From positions 1-11,642 of the forward strand of contig JAEXGP010000396.1 of NCBI GenBank assembly GCA_023450775.1: a stretch of DNA of 11,642 bases, written 5' to 3'. The position numbers and the translations under genes are program-made. The DNA comes from Actinomycetes bacterium. Lineage in GTDB: Bacteria; Actinomycetota; Acidimicrobiia; Acidimicrobiales; Microtrichaceae. Under the pieces are notes generated by a model that ran no database searches, was not told where the DNA came from, and saw only the letters and a program-made list of their open reading frames with translations. Within the stretch, counting starts at the first letter, position 1, and each line of letters starts with the position of its first letter. Of this stretch, positions 6,194 to 11,642 are shown piece by piece.

Positions 6194-7084
6194 GTGGCCC
6201 TGACCCCGGAGCAGCACTCCGCCCGCCGGCTCGCCGCCGCCCTCGAACCCGTGGTGGGGCAGGTCTACTTCTCGCCCGAGGCCCACGCGAACTACGAGGC
6301 GCTCGGCTTCGACGCGAGTCCGGCCCAGGTGGCCGGGGTGGCCATGCCCGACGGTCCTGCGTACTTCACCAGTCGGGGGAGCCTTCTCGGCCAGGTGCCC
6401 GGGTCGGTCGTCGCGGCGGCGTTCGGGGTGTTCAACCCCGAGGTGGTGGACCTGTGCGTGGGGCTCGGCTGGACGCGCACCGACGCCGACACCATCCGGA
6501 CCGCCCGCGCCGACGGGGCGGTCGCGCAGCTGCGCCGGATCCTCGGCCCGTCACCCGACGGTGTGGAGCTCGTGCGCGAGGCGCTCGGCGGAGGCGCCGC
6601 GGCCGCCGCGGTGGCCGGGCGACCGCTGGCGGCAGGCGTGCGTGCGCTCGACGTGCCCGAGGACCCGCTCGCCGCCGCGTGGCACCACGGCGACCTGCTG
6701 CGCGAGCACCGCGGCGACAGCCACACGGCGGCCTGGATCGGCGAGGGCCTGACCGCCACCGAGATCGGGCTCCTGACCGAGCTGTACTGGGGCCTGCCCA
6801 TGCGCTCCTACAGCCGCACTCGGGCGTGGAGCGACCAGCAGTTCGACGCCGCCGAGGCGTCCCTGCGCGAACGGGGACTCCTCGACGGCGACGGCTTCTC
6901 CGAGGCCGGGCGGGTGCTGCGGGAGCGGATCGAGGCGACGACCGACGCCCAGATGGTGCCGGTGCTCGACGCGATCGGCGACGACCTGGCCGTGGTGTGC
7001 GACGTGCTCGAGCCGTGGGGCGCCGCCATCCGCGACGCCCGCGGCTACCCGGCCTCGGGCCCGCACGACCTCGCCGCTCGCTGA
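6194..7084 (+). CDS. SCO6745-family protein with C-terminal winged-helix-like part
   Basis: The 296-residue soluble protein matches my knowledge of the SCO6745 family of actinobacteria: an N-terminal ARRLAAALEPVVGQVYFSPEAH-type segment, FGVFNPEVV near residues 77-85 followed by LGWTRTDAD, and a C-terminal region (about 205-255) with RAWSDQQFDAAEASLRERGLL, which looks like a winged helix-turn-helix. The biochemical role of the family is not established; a DNA-binding or regulatory role is inferred. GTG at 6194 is chosen because GGAGAA lies six bases upstream and the family-like sequence starts right after it. An ATG at 6122 is in frame but lies inside the 12-bp leader stem and would add 24 Arg/Pro-rich residues. 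It stands alone after the cyclase operon and converges on the epimerase gene. Confidence 0.85.
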   Translation: MALTPEQHSARRLAAALEPVVGQVYFSPEAHANYEALGFDASPAQVAGVAMPDGPAYFTSRGSLLGQVPGSVVAAAFGVFNPEVVDLCVGLGWTRTDADTIRTARADGAVAQLRRILGPSPDGVELVREALGGGAAAAAVAGRPLAAGVRALDVPEDPLAAAWHHGDLLREHRGDSHTAAWIGEGLTATEIGLLTELYWGLPMRSYSRTRAWSDQQFDAAEASLRERGLLDGDGFSEAGRVLRERIEATTDAQMVPVLDAIGDDLAVVCDVLEPWGAAIRDARGYPASGPHDLAAR

Positions 7085-7102
7085 AGGTCAGCTCCCTCCT
7101 CG

Positions 7103-7139
7103 TCAGGTGCTGGCTCCGCGGGTTCCTGGCGCCACCTGA
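7103..7139. terminator. Hairpin between convergent genes
   Basis: TCAGGTG (7103-7109) and CACCTGA (7133-7139) are perfect 7-base inverted arms with a 23-base loop, in the 77 bases between the stop codons of the SCO6745-family gene (plus) and the epimerase gene (minus). Its place suggests a bidirectional terminator. The loop is long and there is no T-tract, so this is tentative. Confidence 0.35.
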
Positions 7140-7161
7140 GAACCGTGGCGGTGCTCAGATG

Positions 7162-8247
7162 TCACCGGAACGCGGCGACGGCGTGCTCGGGGCGAGCCGC
7201 CGGCGCCCGGTCGCCGTGGTCGGCGGCCAGGCGATCGCGCCACCAGGCGACCGTGGCGGCCAGCGCGTCGTCCATGGGCGTGGCCTCCCAGCCGAACGTC
7301 TCGGTGAAGTCCCGCGAGTCCAGGACGAAGGGCTCGACGAACTGGTACCGCACCTCCTCGAGCTCCCGCATGAACGGGACGAACACGCCGGCCAGGCGGA
7401 CCATCGCGTGCGGGATCACCCGGACCCGGACCGGCTCCACCCCGGCGAGCTCGCACATGCGCGTGACCATCTGCTGCATCGTGCGAGCGGGCGGGGTCGG
7501 GACGTGCCAGGCCCGGCCCCACGAGCGGTCGTCGGTCCCGAGCGTGGCCATCGCCCGACCCACGTCGGGGACGTACGTGAAGCTGTGCGGCAGGTTCGGG
7601 TCGCCGATCACCTGGGGCCGCTTGCCCCGCAGCATCGGCGGGACCGCCCGCTCGCCCAGGTAGCCGCCGTCGACGACGAGCGGACCGAAGAAGTCCGCGG
7701 CACGGGCCTCGGTGACGCGCACGCGGCCGGCGTGGTGGCGCTCCATCGCCTGCTCCCACATGGCGGCGCGGACCCGGCCCTTGGTGCTGGTCGTGGCGAG
7801 CGGCGTCGACTCGGTCATCGGGGAGTGCTCGTCGTAGCCGCCGGTGCGACGGCCGTCGACGGTCGCGGGCCCGTAGCCGTACAGATTGCCCATGATCACG
7901 TAGCCGGCGTCATGGGCCTCGGCGGCGTCGAGCAGCGCGGTCGCCATCGGCGGCCAGTCGGTGACCCAGCGGTGGTACTCGGGGTTGAGGCAGTTGTAGA
8001 TCGTGGTGGCTCCCTCGCTGGCGGCGACCATCGACGCAGCGTCCGCGGCGTCGACCGAGCGACCGTCGACCCGGGCGGCGTCGTCGACGCCCAGCTCGAG
8101 GTCGGCGCTGATGCCGCCCGAGCGGGAGAGGACCCGGACGCGGTGCCCGGCGTCGAGCAGGGCGCGGGCCGTGGCGGTGCCGACCGGCCCCTTGCCGACG
8201 ACGACGTGCAGGTCCGTGTTGGCGGGCGGGGTGGGGGTGGTGGTCAT
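7162..8247 (-). CDS. NAD(P)-dependent epimerase/dehydratase (SDR-like)
   Basis: The 361-residue protein has an N-terminal Rossmann fold: VVVGKGPVGTATARALLDAGHRVRVLSRSGG with the glycine motif at G18, G20, G23. Arg/Ser after the second strand (R40s region, VLSRSGG) favours NADP over NAD. Later family marks are YNCLNPEYHRW (about 84-94), MGNLYGYGP (119-127), TTSTKGRVRAAMWEQ (152-166) and EARAADFFGP (180-189), typical of atypical extended short-chain dehydrogenases annotated as NAD-dependent epimerase/dehydratase. The substrate cannot be deduced. The start ATG has GGAGA about seven bases upstream. It is transcribed divergently from a TetR gene with shared operator-like repeats between them, so it is probably the regulator's target, perhaps responding to a small hydrophobic or xenobiotic compound. 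Confidence 0.88.
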   Translation of the reverse strand: MTTTPTPPANTDLHVVVGKGPVGTATARALLDAGHRVRVLSRSGGISADLELGVDDAARVDGRSVDAADAASMVAASEGATTIYNCLNPEYHRWVTDWPPMATALLDAAEAHDAGYVIMGNLYGYGPATVDGRRTGGYDEHSPMTESTPLATTSTKGRVRAAMWEQAMERHHAGRVRVTEARAADFFGPLVVDGGYLGERAVPPMLRGKRPQVIGDPNLPHSFTYVPDVGRAMATLGTDDRSWGRAWHVPTPPARTMQQMVTRMCELAGVEPVRVRVIPHAMVRLAGVFVPFMRELEEVRYQFVEPFVLDSRDFTETFGWEATPMDDALAATVAWWRDRLAADHGDRAPAARPEHAVAAFR

Positions 8248-8276
8248 GGGGTTCTCCTCGGTGTCGGTGGCGAAAC

Positions 8277-8291
8277 GAGAGCGGTGCTCTC
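8277..8291. promoter_or_regulatory. Operator-like palindrome, site 1
   Basis: GAGAGC-GGT-GCTCTC is a perfect 6+3+6 palindrome in the divergent epimerase/tetR region. It lies just after the predicted epimerase transcription start (-35 TTGCTT at 8330-8325 and -10 GACACT at 8307-8302 on the minus strand, 17-base spacer), where a bound repressor would block transcription. TetR-family regulators usually bind such palindromes next to their own gene. Confidence 0.6.
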
Positions 8292-8301
8292 TGTTGCGAT
8301 C

Positions 8302-8330
8302 AGTGTCCACGATCCCGGATCGAAAAGCAA
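8302..8330 (-). promoter_or_regulatory. Candidate epimerase promoter
   Basis: On the minus strand TTGCTT (8325-8330) and GACACT (8302-8307) are separated by 17 bases; the expected start is near 8295, giving a leader of about 48 bases that contains operator site 1. The spacer holds another perfect palindrome, CGATCC-C-GGATCG (8310-8322), unrelated in sequence to sites 1-3, which might serve a second regulator. Confidence 0.4.
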
Positions 8331-8341
8331 GAGCACCGCTC
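8330..8341. promoter_or_regulatory. Operator-like site 2
   Basis: AGAGCACCGCTC repeats the reverse complement of operator site 1 (AGAGC-ACC-GCTCT) in 12 of 13 positions. It abuts the -35 of the predicted epimerase promoter and lies about 40 bases before the tetR start. Confidence 0.55.
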
Positions 8342-8351
8342 ACATCCGTGT

Positions 8352-8360
8352 GCACCGCTC
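8352..8360. promoter_or_regulatory. Operator-like site 3 (half or degenerate)
   Basis: GCACCGCTC repeats nine bases of site 2 exactly, with its centre 19 bases further on. It lies in the core promoter of the tetR gene, where CACACT (8371-8376) is six bases before the ATG and may act as -10 of a leaderless transcript. Binding here would give autorepression. Confidence 0.4.
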
Positions 8361-8382
8361 CGGTTGCTGGCACACTGACGTC

Positions 8383-9135
8383 ATGACCCCGACCGCGGAT
8401 GCCACCAACGCCGACCCCGCCGGTGCGCCACGCACCGCCCGAGCCCGGGCCCGGGCCGCCCTCGTGGCCGACATCACCGACCTGGCCCGGCGGCAGCTCG
8501 CCGAGTCGGGTCCCGCGGGGCTGTCGCTCCGTGCCGTCGCCCGCGAGCTCGGCATGGCGTCGTCGGCGGTCTACCGCTACTTCCCGAGCCGCGACGACCT
8601 GCTGACCGCGCTCATCATCGAGGCGTACGACGCCATCGGGGAGGTGGCCGAGCGGGCGGACGCCGCAGCGGTGGCCGACGGGGCGACGCCGGGGGAGCGG
8701 TGGCTGCGCACGTGCCGGGCCGTGCGGTCCTGGGCGATCGAGCACCCGCACGAGTGGGCGCTGGTGTACGGCTCGCCGGTGGTCGGCTACGCCGCCCCGG
8801 CCGACACCGTGGGGCCCGCGGCACGGGTGGCGACGGCGCTCGCGGCGATCACGGTCGCTGCGCTCGACGAGGGCTCGCTCGACCCGCCGGTGCGCGACGT
8901 GGGGACCGCCGCCCTCCTGGACGCCGGTGTGCTCGACGTGATCGGCGGCGAGCTGCCCGACCCACCCTTCGACGACGTCGTCGGCCGGGCGCTCACCATG
9001 TGGGTGTCGCTCGTCGGGTCGATCAACTTCGAGCTGTTCGGTCACCTCGAGAACGTGGTCACCGACCTCGACGCCTGGTTCGACGCCGCCATGACGATCG
9101 CCGCCGAGGCGACCGGCATGCACGTCCCCCGCTGA
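8383..9135 (+). CDS. TetR/AcrR-family transcriptional regulator
   Basis: The 250-residue protein has an N-terminal TetR DNA-binding domain: an ARARAALVADITDLARRQLAESG first helix (residues 20-43) and the helix-turn-helix LSLRAVARELGMASSAVYRYFPSRDDLL at 47-74, with the typical YRYFPSRDDLL ending. The rest is a helical ligand-binding/dimer domain, with EHPHEWALVYGSPVVGY near residues 118-134, typical of regulators carrying a WHG-type TetR C-terminal domain. ATG at 8383 begins a short Ala/Thr-rich tail before helix 1; the open frame upstream is a shadow of the epimerase gene. No ribosome site precedes it, and CACACT lies six bases upstream (leaderless pattern). It probably represses itself and the divergent epimerase through the repeated sites at 8277-8360; ligand unknown. 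Confidence 0.92.
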   Translation: MTPTADATNADPAGAPRTARARARAALVADITDLARRQLAESGPAGLSLRAVARELGMASSAVYRYFPSRDDLLTALIIEAYDAIGEVAERADAAAVADGATPGERWLRTCRAVRSWAIEHPHEWALVYGSPVVGYAAPADTVGPAARVATALAAITVAALDEGSLDPPVRDVGTAALLDAGVLDVIGGELPDPPFDDVVGRALTMWVSLVGSINFELFGHLENVVTDLDAWFDAAMTIAAEATGMHVPR

Positions 9136-9165
9136 CGGCCGTCGGTCCGGCAGCTGGTCGGTCGC

Positions 9166-9250
9166 GCGGGCTCGTCAGTGGGGCGGGCTCGTCAGTCGGG
9201 CGAGTTCACCATCGCCGCGGGCTCGTCAGTCGGGTGAGTTCACCATCGCC
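9166..9250. repeat. 34-base tandem duplication over the glbO stop codon
   Basis: Two 34-base units, 9183-9216 and 9217-9250, differ only at 9201 (C) versus 9235 (T). A third, partial copy (9166-9179, 14 identical bases) precedes them. The unit contains the last codons of the truncated haemoglobin gene (MVNSPD) with its TGA and the bases after it. Thus remnants of the gene end are found once or twice more downstream of the real stop. 34 is not a multiple of three, so the copies are out of frame and only the first stop is used. Confidence 0.9.
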
Positions 9251-9741
9251 GCGGCGGACATCTCGAAGTACTCGCGCATCCGCTGCTCGACGGCAGCGCG
9301 GAGCTCGTCGTCGAGCGGTGCCTCGGGGATGGTCTCGACGAGTGCGGGCTCCATGGCGGCGAGCCAGTGCCGGCGCTCACGCTCGCCGACCACGAACGGG
9401 TTGTGACGCATGCGCAGCCGCGGGTGGCCGCGCTCGTCGGAGTAGGTGGTCGGGCCGCCCCAGTACTGGCCGAGGAAGAGCGCGAGGCGGCGCCGGGCGG
9501 GGCCCAGGTCCTGCTGGTCGGGGTACAGCGCGAGCAGCACCTCGTCGGTCTCGACCCGGTCGTAGAACCGGTCGACGAGGCGGTCGAAGAACGGCTGGCC
9601 GCCGACGGCCTGGAAGATCGTGACCTGGTACTCGTCGTCGGCCCCGTGGCGCTCGGGATTGCGGCGGGGCGGGCCCTGCACCTGCTGGGTCACCGGCGGG
9701 GTGGGGGTGGGCTGGGGGCTCGGCGGGTCGTCCTGGGGCAC
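9226..9741 (-). CDS. glbO: Group II truncated haemoglobin (GlbO type)
   Basis: The 171-residue product has a 37-residue Pro/Gln-rich N-terminal tail, then a 2-over-2 haemoglobin domain very like mycobacterial GlbO: TIFQAVGGQPFFDRLVDRFY, LYPDQQDL, FLGQYWGGPTTYSDERGHPRLRMRHNPF, WLAAM and YFEMSAAAMVNSPD. Expected haem-pocket residues are present: Tyr60 (B10), Tyr73 (CD1), proximal His113 (F8) and Trp126 (G8), spaced as in M. tuberculosis GlbO with one extra residue after CD1. It binds haem and O2; roles in oxygen/NO or peroxide chemistry are known for relatives, not shown here. The GTG at 9741 is preferred because a -10-like CACGAT lies just upstream; a TTG at 9777 in the same frame, with GGGGTGA before it, would add 12 residues. 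Its 3' end is duplicated. Confidence 0.9.
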   Translation of the reverse strand: MPQDDPPSPQPTPTPPVTQQVQGPPRRNPERHGADDEYQVTIFQAVGGQPFFDRLVDRFYDRVETDEVLLALYPDQQDLGPARRRLALFLGQYWGGPTTYSDERGHPRLRMRHNPFVVGERERRHWLAAMEPALVETIPEAPLDDELRAAVEQRMREYFEMSAAAMVNSPD

Positions 9742-9747
9742 CGACCC

Positions 9748-9777
9748 ATCGTGGCGCCCGCTGCGCCGGCCGGCCAA
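9748..9777 (-). promoter_or_regulatory. Candidate glbO promoter
   Basis: On the minus strand TTGGCC (9772-9777) and CACGAT (9748-9753) are 18 bases apart, with the GTG start six bases after the -10. This again fits a leaderless mRNA. Both hexamers are imperfect, so confidence is low. Confidence 0.3.
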
Positions 9778-9865
9778 GCCACGTCACCCCGGTCCGTCCG
9801 CGTCTCGATCGCGCCGAGCGCCGCGACGGCCGAGTCAGGATGCAGGACCCGCTCCGGGCGGCGGC

Positions 9866-9871
9866 TACGCT
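9866..9871 (+). promoter_or_regulatory. -10-like TACGCT before the Nfu-like gene
   Basis: TACGCT lies ten bases before the ATG at 9882, the same hexamer found before the mannosidase and cyclase genes. Transcription would begin only a few bases before the start codon, too short for a ribosome site. No -35 hexamer is clear. Confidence 0.4.
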
Positions 9872-9881
9872 CACCGGCGCT

Positions 9882-10214
9882 ATGGGTCAGCCCGTCACCG
9901 TCCTGGAGAAGCCCTCGAGCCGTCCCGGCATCGTGCGCTTCGAGATCAACCGGACCCTCACCGGCATGGGTCACGAGCGCTACCGCGCCGGCCAGGTCGT
10001 CGAGGGCGATCGTCCGCCGGACGAGCTGGCACGCCGGTTGTTCGAGCGGGGCGGCATCGACGCGGTGCACATCAACTCGAACGTGATCACGGTCGACCTC
10101 GGCCGCGGGGCCACCACCGACGGCATCGCCGAGATCATCCAGGACCTGTACACGTACTACCGGCCGGGGGTCGAGGTCCCCGATCCGGCATCCTTCGGCG
10201 CTCCCGCCGAGTGA
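9882..10214 (+). CDS. Nfu/NifU N-terminal-like scaffold protein
   Basis: A 110-residue soluble protein resembling the Nfu N-terminal domain found in Fe-S cluster scaffold proteins: an early strand (GIVRFEINRTLT, residues 16-27), then PPDELARRLFERGGIDAVHINSNVITVDLGRG (45-76), matching the usual 'LA..LF...G...V....N.ITV' pattern, and a final helix (IAEIIQDLYTYY). The C-terminal NifU-like domain with its CxxC cluster motif is absent and the protein contains no cysteine, so it cannot hold a cluster by itself. It may be a partner or accessory in cluster delivery; this is inference. ATG at 9882 follows a TACGCT hexamer; an ATG at 9840 in frame would add 14 residues and overlaps the promoter. The 3' end overlaps the convergent phosphotransferase gene by 80 bases. 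Confidence 0.72.
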   Translation: MGQPVTVLEKPSSRPGIVRFEINRTLTGMGHERYRAGQVVEGDRPPDELARRLFERGGIDAVHINSNVITVDLGRGATTDGIAEIIQDLYTYYRPGVEVPDPASFGAPAE

Positions 10215-11217
10215 TCCCCGCCCGAGAGGGTTCTCCGGTCGGGATCTCGACAGGGCTCGTCGTTGTGCACCCCTCTGTCCCGAGGACGGCGCGGGCGGTG
10301 CGGAGCGAGCGGTCGACGATGTCGGGGTTCGTGTCCCGGTAGTAGGGCAGCGCCTGCAGCGCGGCCGACACCGCCCAGGCCCGACCTCTGCGCCACGTGT
10401 CGTCGTCCACGTCGAGCGCCGTCCTCAGCACCTGCCGGCTCGGTCCGTCGAAGAGGTGCCACGCGCACATCAGCTCGACCGCCGGGTCGCCGACCGCCAG
10501 GCCGCTCCAGTCGATGACGCCGGCCAATCCGCCGTCGCGTCGCAACAGGTTGCCGTCGGACAGGTCGCCGTGGACCCAGACCGGTGTGCCGTCCCACGCG
10601 GGGGCGTCGACGCCGTCCTGCCAGCACGCCGTCAGGGCGTCGACGTCGTCCGGTGCGAGCCCGGGGAACGCCTCGGGGTCGCGGACCATGGCGCGCAGCC
10701 GCTCGGCCGCGGCTCGCGTGGGCTCGTCCGCGGCGGCGAGCGGTCCACCGCGCCGTCCCGGACGGACCGCCGGTGCGCCGTCGGTGGGGCACGCCCGCAG
10801 GGCCAGGACGAACTCGGCGAGCTCCTCGGCGAGGGCCGGGAGCGCGGCACCGTCGTCGGGGTCGGGGTGTGTGCCGTCGATCCACGGCGTGACGTACCAG
10901 CGGAACGGGTAGCCGGCACCGGGTCGCCCCAGCGCCACCGGCACCGGCACGTCGACGCCGAGCCGCGGTGCCAGGGCCCGCAGCCAGCGCTGCTCCCGCT
11001 CGCCCTGGCCGTCGGCCCACCCGACCTTGGGCAGGCGCACCGACAGCTCGTCGCCGAGCCGGAAGATCACGTGGTCGGTGCCCCACGCCGTCACCCGGCG
11101 GAGGGGGAGGCCGGCCAGGTCGGGCAGGGTCGGGTCGGGCAGGGTCGGGTCGGGCAAATGGTCGGCGAGCAACGTGCGGACCAGGCGCTCGTCGACGTCG
11201 ACCTCGTCGGGGTGCAT
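10135..11217 (-). CDS. Aminoglycoside phosphotransferase (APH) family protein
   Basis: The 360-residue protein is a kinase-like phosphotransferase. It begins MHPDEVDVDERLVRTLLADH, as in related actinobacterial proteins, then VIFRLGDELSVRLPKVGW with K64 as probable ATP-binding lysine, PVPVALGRPGAGYPF, the catalytic loop HGDLSDGNLL (216-225: D218 base, N223) and the metal-binding IDWSGLAVGDPA (235-246, D236). The family end, YYRDTNPDIVDRSLRTARAVLG, is reached near residue 313. About 45 more residues follow, with weak third-position G/C bias, running antisense into the Nfu-like gene; the normal stop was probably lost. Real substrate is unknown, and membership does not by itself mean antibiotic resistance. 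The GTG at 11226 (MPRMHPDE) is an alternative start. A 15-base repeat sits in the N-terminal part. Confidence 0.88.
   Translation of the reverse strand: MHPDEVDVDERLVRTLLADHLPDPTLPDPTLPDLAGLPLRRVTAWGTDHVIFRLGDELSVRLPKVGWADGQGEREQRWLRALAPRLGVDVPVPVALGRPGAGYPFRWYVTPWIDGTHPDPDDGAALPALAEELAEFVLALRACPTDGAPAVRPGRRGGPLAAADEPTRAAAERLRAMVRDPEAFPGLAPDDVDALTACWQDGVDAPAWDGTPVWVHGDLSDGNLLRRDGGLAGVIDWSGLAVGDPAVELMCAWHLFDGPSRQVLRTALDVDDDTWRRGRAWAVSAALQALPYYRDTNPDIVDRSLRTARAVLGTEGCTTTSPVEIPTGEPSRAGITRRERRRMPDRGPRPPAGSTCTGPG
10246..10284. terminator. Imperfect hairpin between convergent genes
   Basis: GACAG (10249-10253) pairs with CTGTC (10275-10279), extended inward by two bp past a bulged T and outward by CTC/GAG past a two-base bulge. 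It lies after the Nfu-like stop and about where the phosphotransferase would normally end. Bulges make it weak. Confidence 0.25.
11119..11156 (-). repeat. 15-base tandem repeat in the phosphotransferase gene
   Basis: GTCGGGCAGGGTCGG occurs at 11119-11133 and 11134-11148 and is followed by an eight-base partial copy. On the coding strand it gives LPDPTLPDPTLPD near residues 21-33, between the first helix and the first strand, where related proteins are shorter. It keeps the frame. Confidence 0.85.
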
Positions 11218-11308
11218 CCGCGGCACGTGGTTCGGGTCGTCGTCGCGGGCCACGGGGCGCCATCCGAGCAGGGTGGGTGCACGGCGATCCACCGGGTTCC
11301 GGAGTCGC

Positions 11309-11337
11309 TTGACGGCACAGAACATGTGTTCGATGCT
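11309..11337 (+). promoter_or_regulatory. SOS promoter with LexA box for imuA-like gene
   Basis: TTGACG (11309-11314) and GATGCT (11332-11337) form a -35/-10 pair with exactly 17 bases between. The spacer ends with GAACATGTGTTC (11320-11331), which fits the Gram-positive LexA box core GAAC-N4-GTTC in both arms. Bound LexA would cover the promoter; DNA damage would release it. The ATG at 11345 is seven bases after the -10, so the mRNA is probably leaderless. Confidence 0.8.
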
Positions 11338-11344
11338 GGGCGGC

Positions 11345-11642
11345 ATGGCAGCCGGGGAGCCAGCTCACGAACTGACGCTGTTGCGAGGAGCGCGATCGGG
11401 CCCTGACCGGCCTCCCCTCGACCGTACCGACCGGGCCGGGCGGCTGGCCCGTCTCCGCGAGCTGGCCGGGGATCTGAGCCCCGTCACCCTCGCCCGGGAC
11501 CGCTGCCTGCCCGTCCTCCCCGCCATCGAGGCGCTCCTGCCCGGCGGCCTGCGGCGGGGCAGCACCGTGTCGGTCGACGGTCCGGGCTCGACCGCGCTGC
11601 TGCACGCCGTGCTGGCCGGACCCACCCGCGCCGGGTCGTGGG
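11345..11642 (+). CDS. ImuA-like (RecA-fold) SOS mutagenesis protein, partial
   Basis: The first 99 codons of a gene that runs out of the window. The sequence LPVLPAIEALLPGGLRRGSTVSVDGPGSTALLHAVLAG (residues 54-91) is typical of the actinobacterial RecA-like protein found next to imuB and dnaE2 (the ImuA/ImuA-prime group, as in mycobacteria). These work with the inactive polymerase ImuB and the error-prone polymerase DnaE2 in damage-induced mutagenesis. The Walker-A position reads GPGSTALL without the usual Gly-Lys-Thr/Ser, so ATP binding may be lost or altered, as I would expect for this group. In-frame ATGs at 11324 and 11333 lie inside the LexA box and -10, so 11345 is the likely start. 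The upstream LexA box supports the call; imuB and dnaE2 are predicted downstream but not seen. Confidence 0.8.
   Translation, partial: MAAGEPAHELTLLRGARSGPDRPPLDRTDRAGRLARLRELAGDLSPVTLARDRCLPVLPAIEALLPGGLRRGSTVSVDGPGSTALLHAVLAGPTRAGSW

Noticed and set aside
6006..6203. Small open frame in the SCO6745 leader
   Set aside because: Weak third-position bias, Ser/Arg-rich low-complexity product, no ribosome site; stems explain the sequence better.
5587..8382. Plus-strand open frame running from the membrane protein through to tetR
   Set aside because: It crosses four better-supported genes and non-coding regions; only the part from 8383 encodes a recognisable protein.
9166..9250. Repeats at the haemoglobin gene end as a CRISPR array
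   Set aside because: The units are directly adjacent with no unique spacers and include coding sequence; this is a tandem duplication.
11119..11156. Short G-rich repeat as an origin-like iteron or attachment site
   Set aside because: It lies in frame inside the phosphotransferase gene and simply encodes a repeated LPDPT peptide.

Overview
The window is very GC-rich throughout, its genes have strongly G/C-biased third codon positions, and several genes seem to start at or just after a TANNNT-type -10 element (leaderless pattern). With the gene families present (group II truncated haemoglobin, SCO6745-like protein, an Nfu N-terminal-like single-domain protein, ImuA-like protein behind a Gram-positive-type LexA box) this points to a high-GC Actinomycetota chromosome. 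Acidimicrobiia is a plausible class, but that is inference. I see no mobile element, CRISPR array, rRNA or tRNA.

Left part (1-3960): about 390 non-coding bases with two strong GC-rich secondary structures, then a GH38 alpha-mannosidase-type glycosidase on the minus strand (394-3330) and a small minus-strand protein with a compact conserved core (3458-3754). A divergent intergenic region separates these from rnhB.

Centre (3961-7084, all plus): RNase HII (rnhB). Then a class III nucleotidyl cyclase domain protein that overlaps by 4 bases a small four-helix membrane protein, so the two are probably translationally coupled. Then an SCO6745-family protein whose upstream region holds a UUCG hairpin and a perfect 12-bp stem, with a possible partner for the Shine-Dalgarno sequence.

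Right part (7085-11642): a divergent pair, an NAD(P)-dependent epimerase/dehydratase (minus) and a TetR regulator (plus), shares a 135-base promoter region with three related operator-like sites. Next come a group II truncated haemoglobin (minus) whose stop-codon end is tandemly duplicated in a 34-base unit, an Nfu N-terminal-like protein (plus), and a phosphotransferase of the APH family (minus) whose 3' end runs 80 bases into the Nfu-like gene. The right edge carries the start of an imuA-like gene. Its promoter has a LexA box placed between the -35 and -10 hexamers, which predicts SOS-induced mutagenic repair (ImuA/ImuB/DnaE2) outside the window.

Most genes are ordinary chromosomal genes in several small transcription units. 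I do not find a convincing new multi-gene defence or biosynthetic system. The signals most worth a second look are regulatory: the structured leader at 6022-6193, the TetR operator cluster at 8277-8360, the SOS promoter at 11309-11337, and the cyclase/membrane-protein pair with its structured leader.
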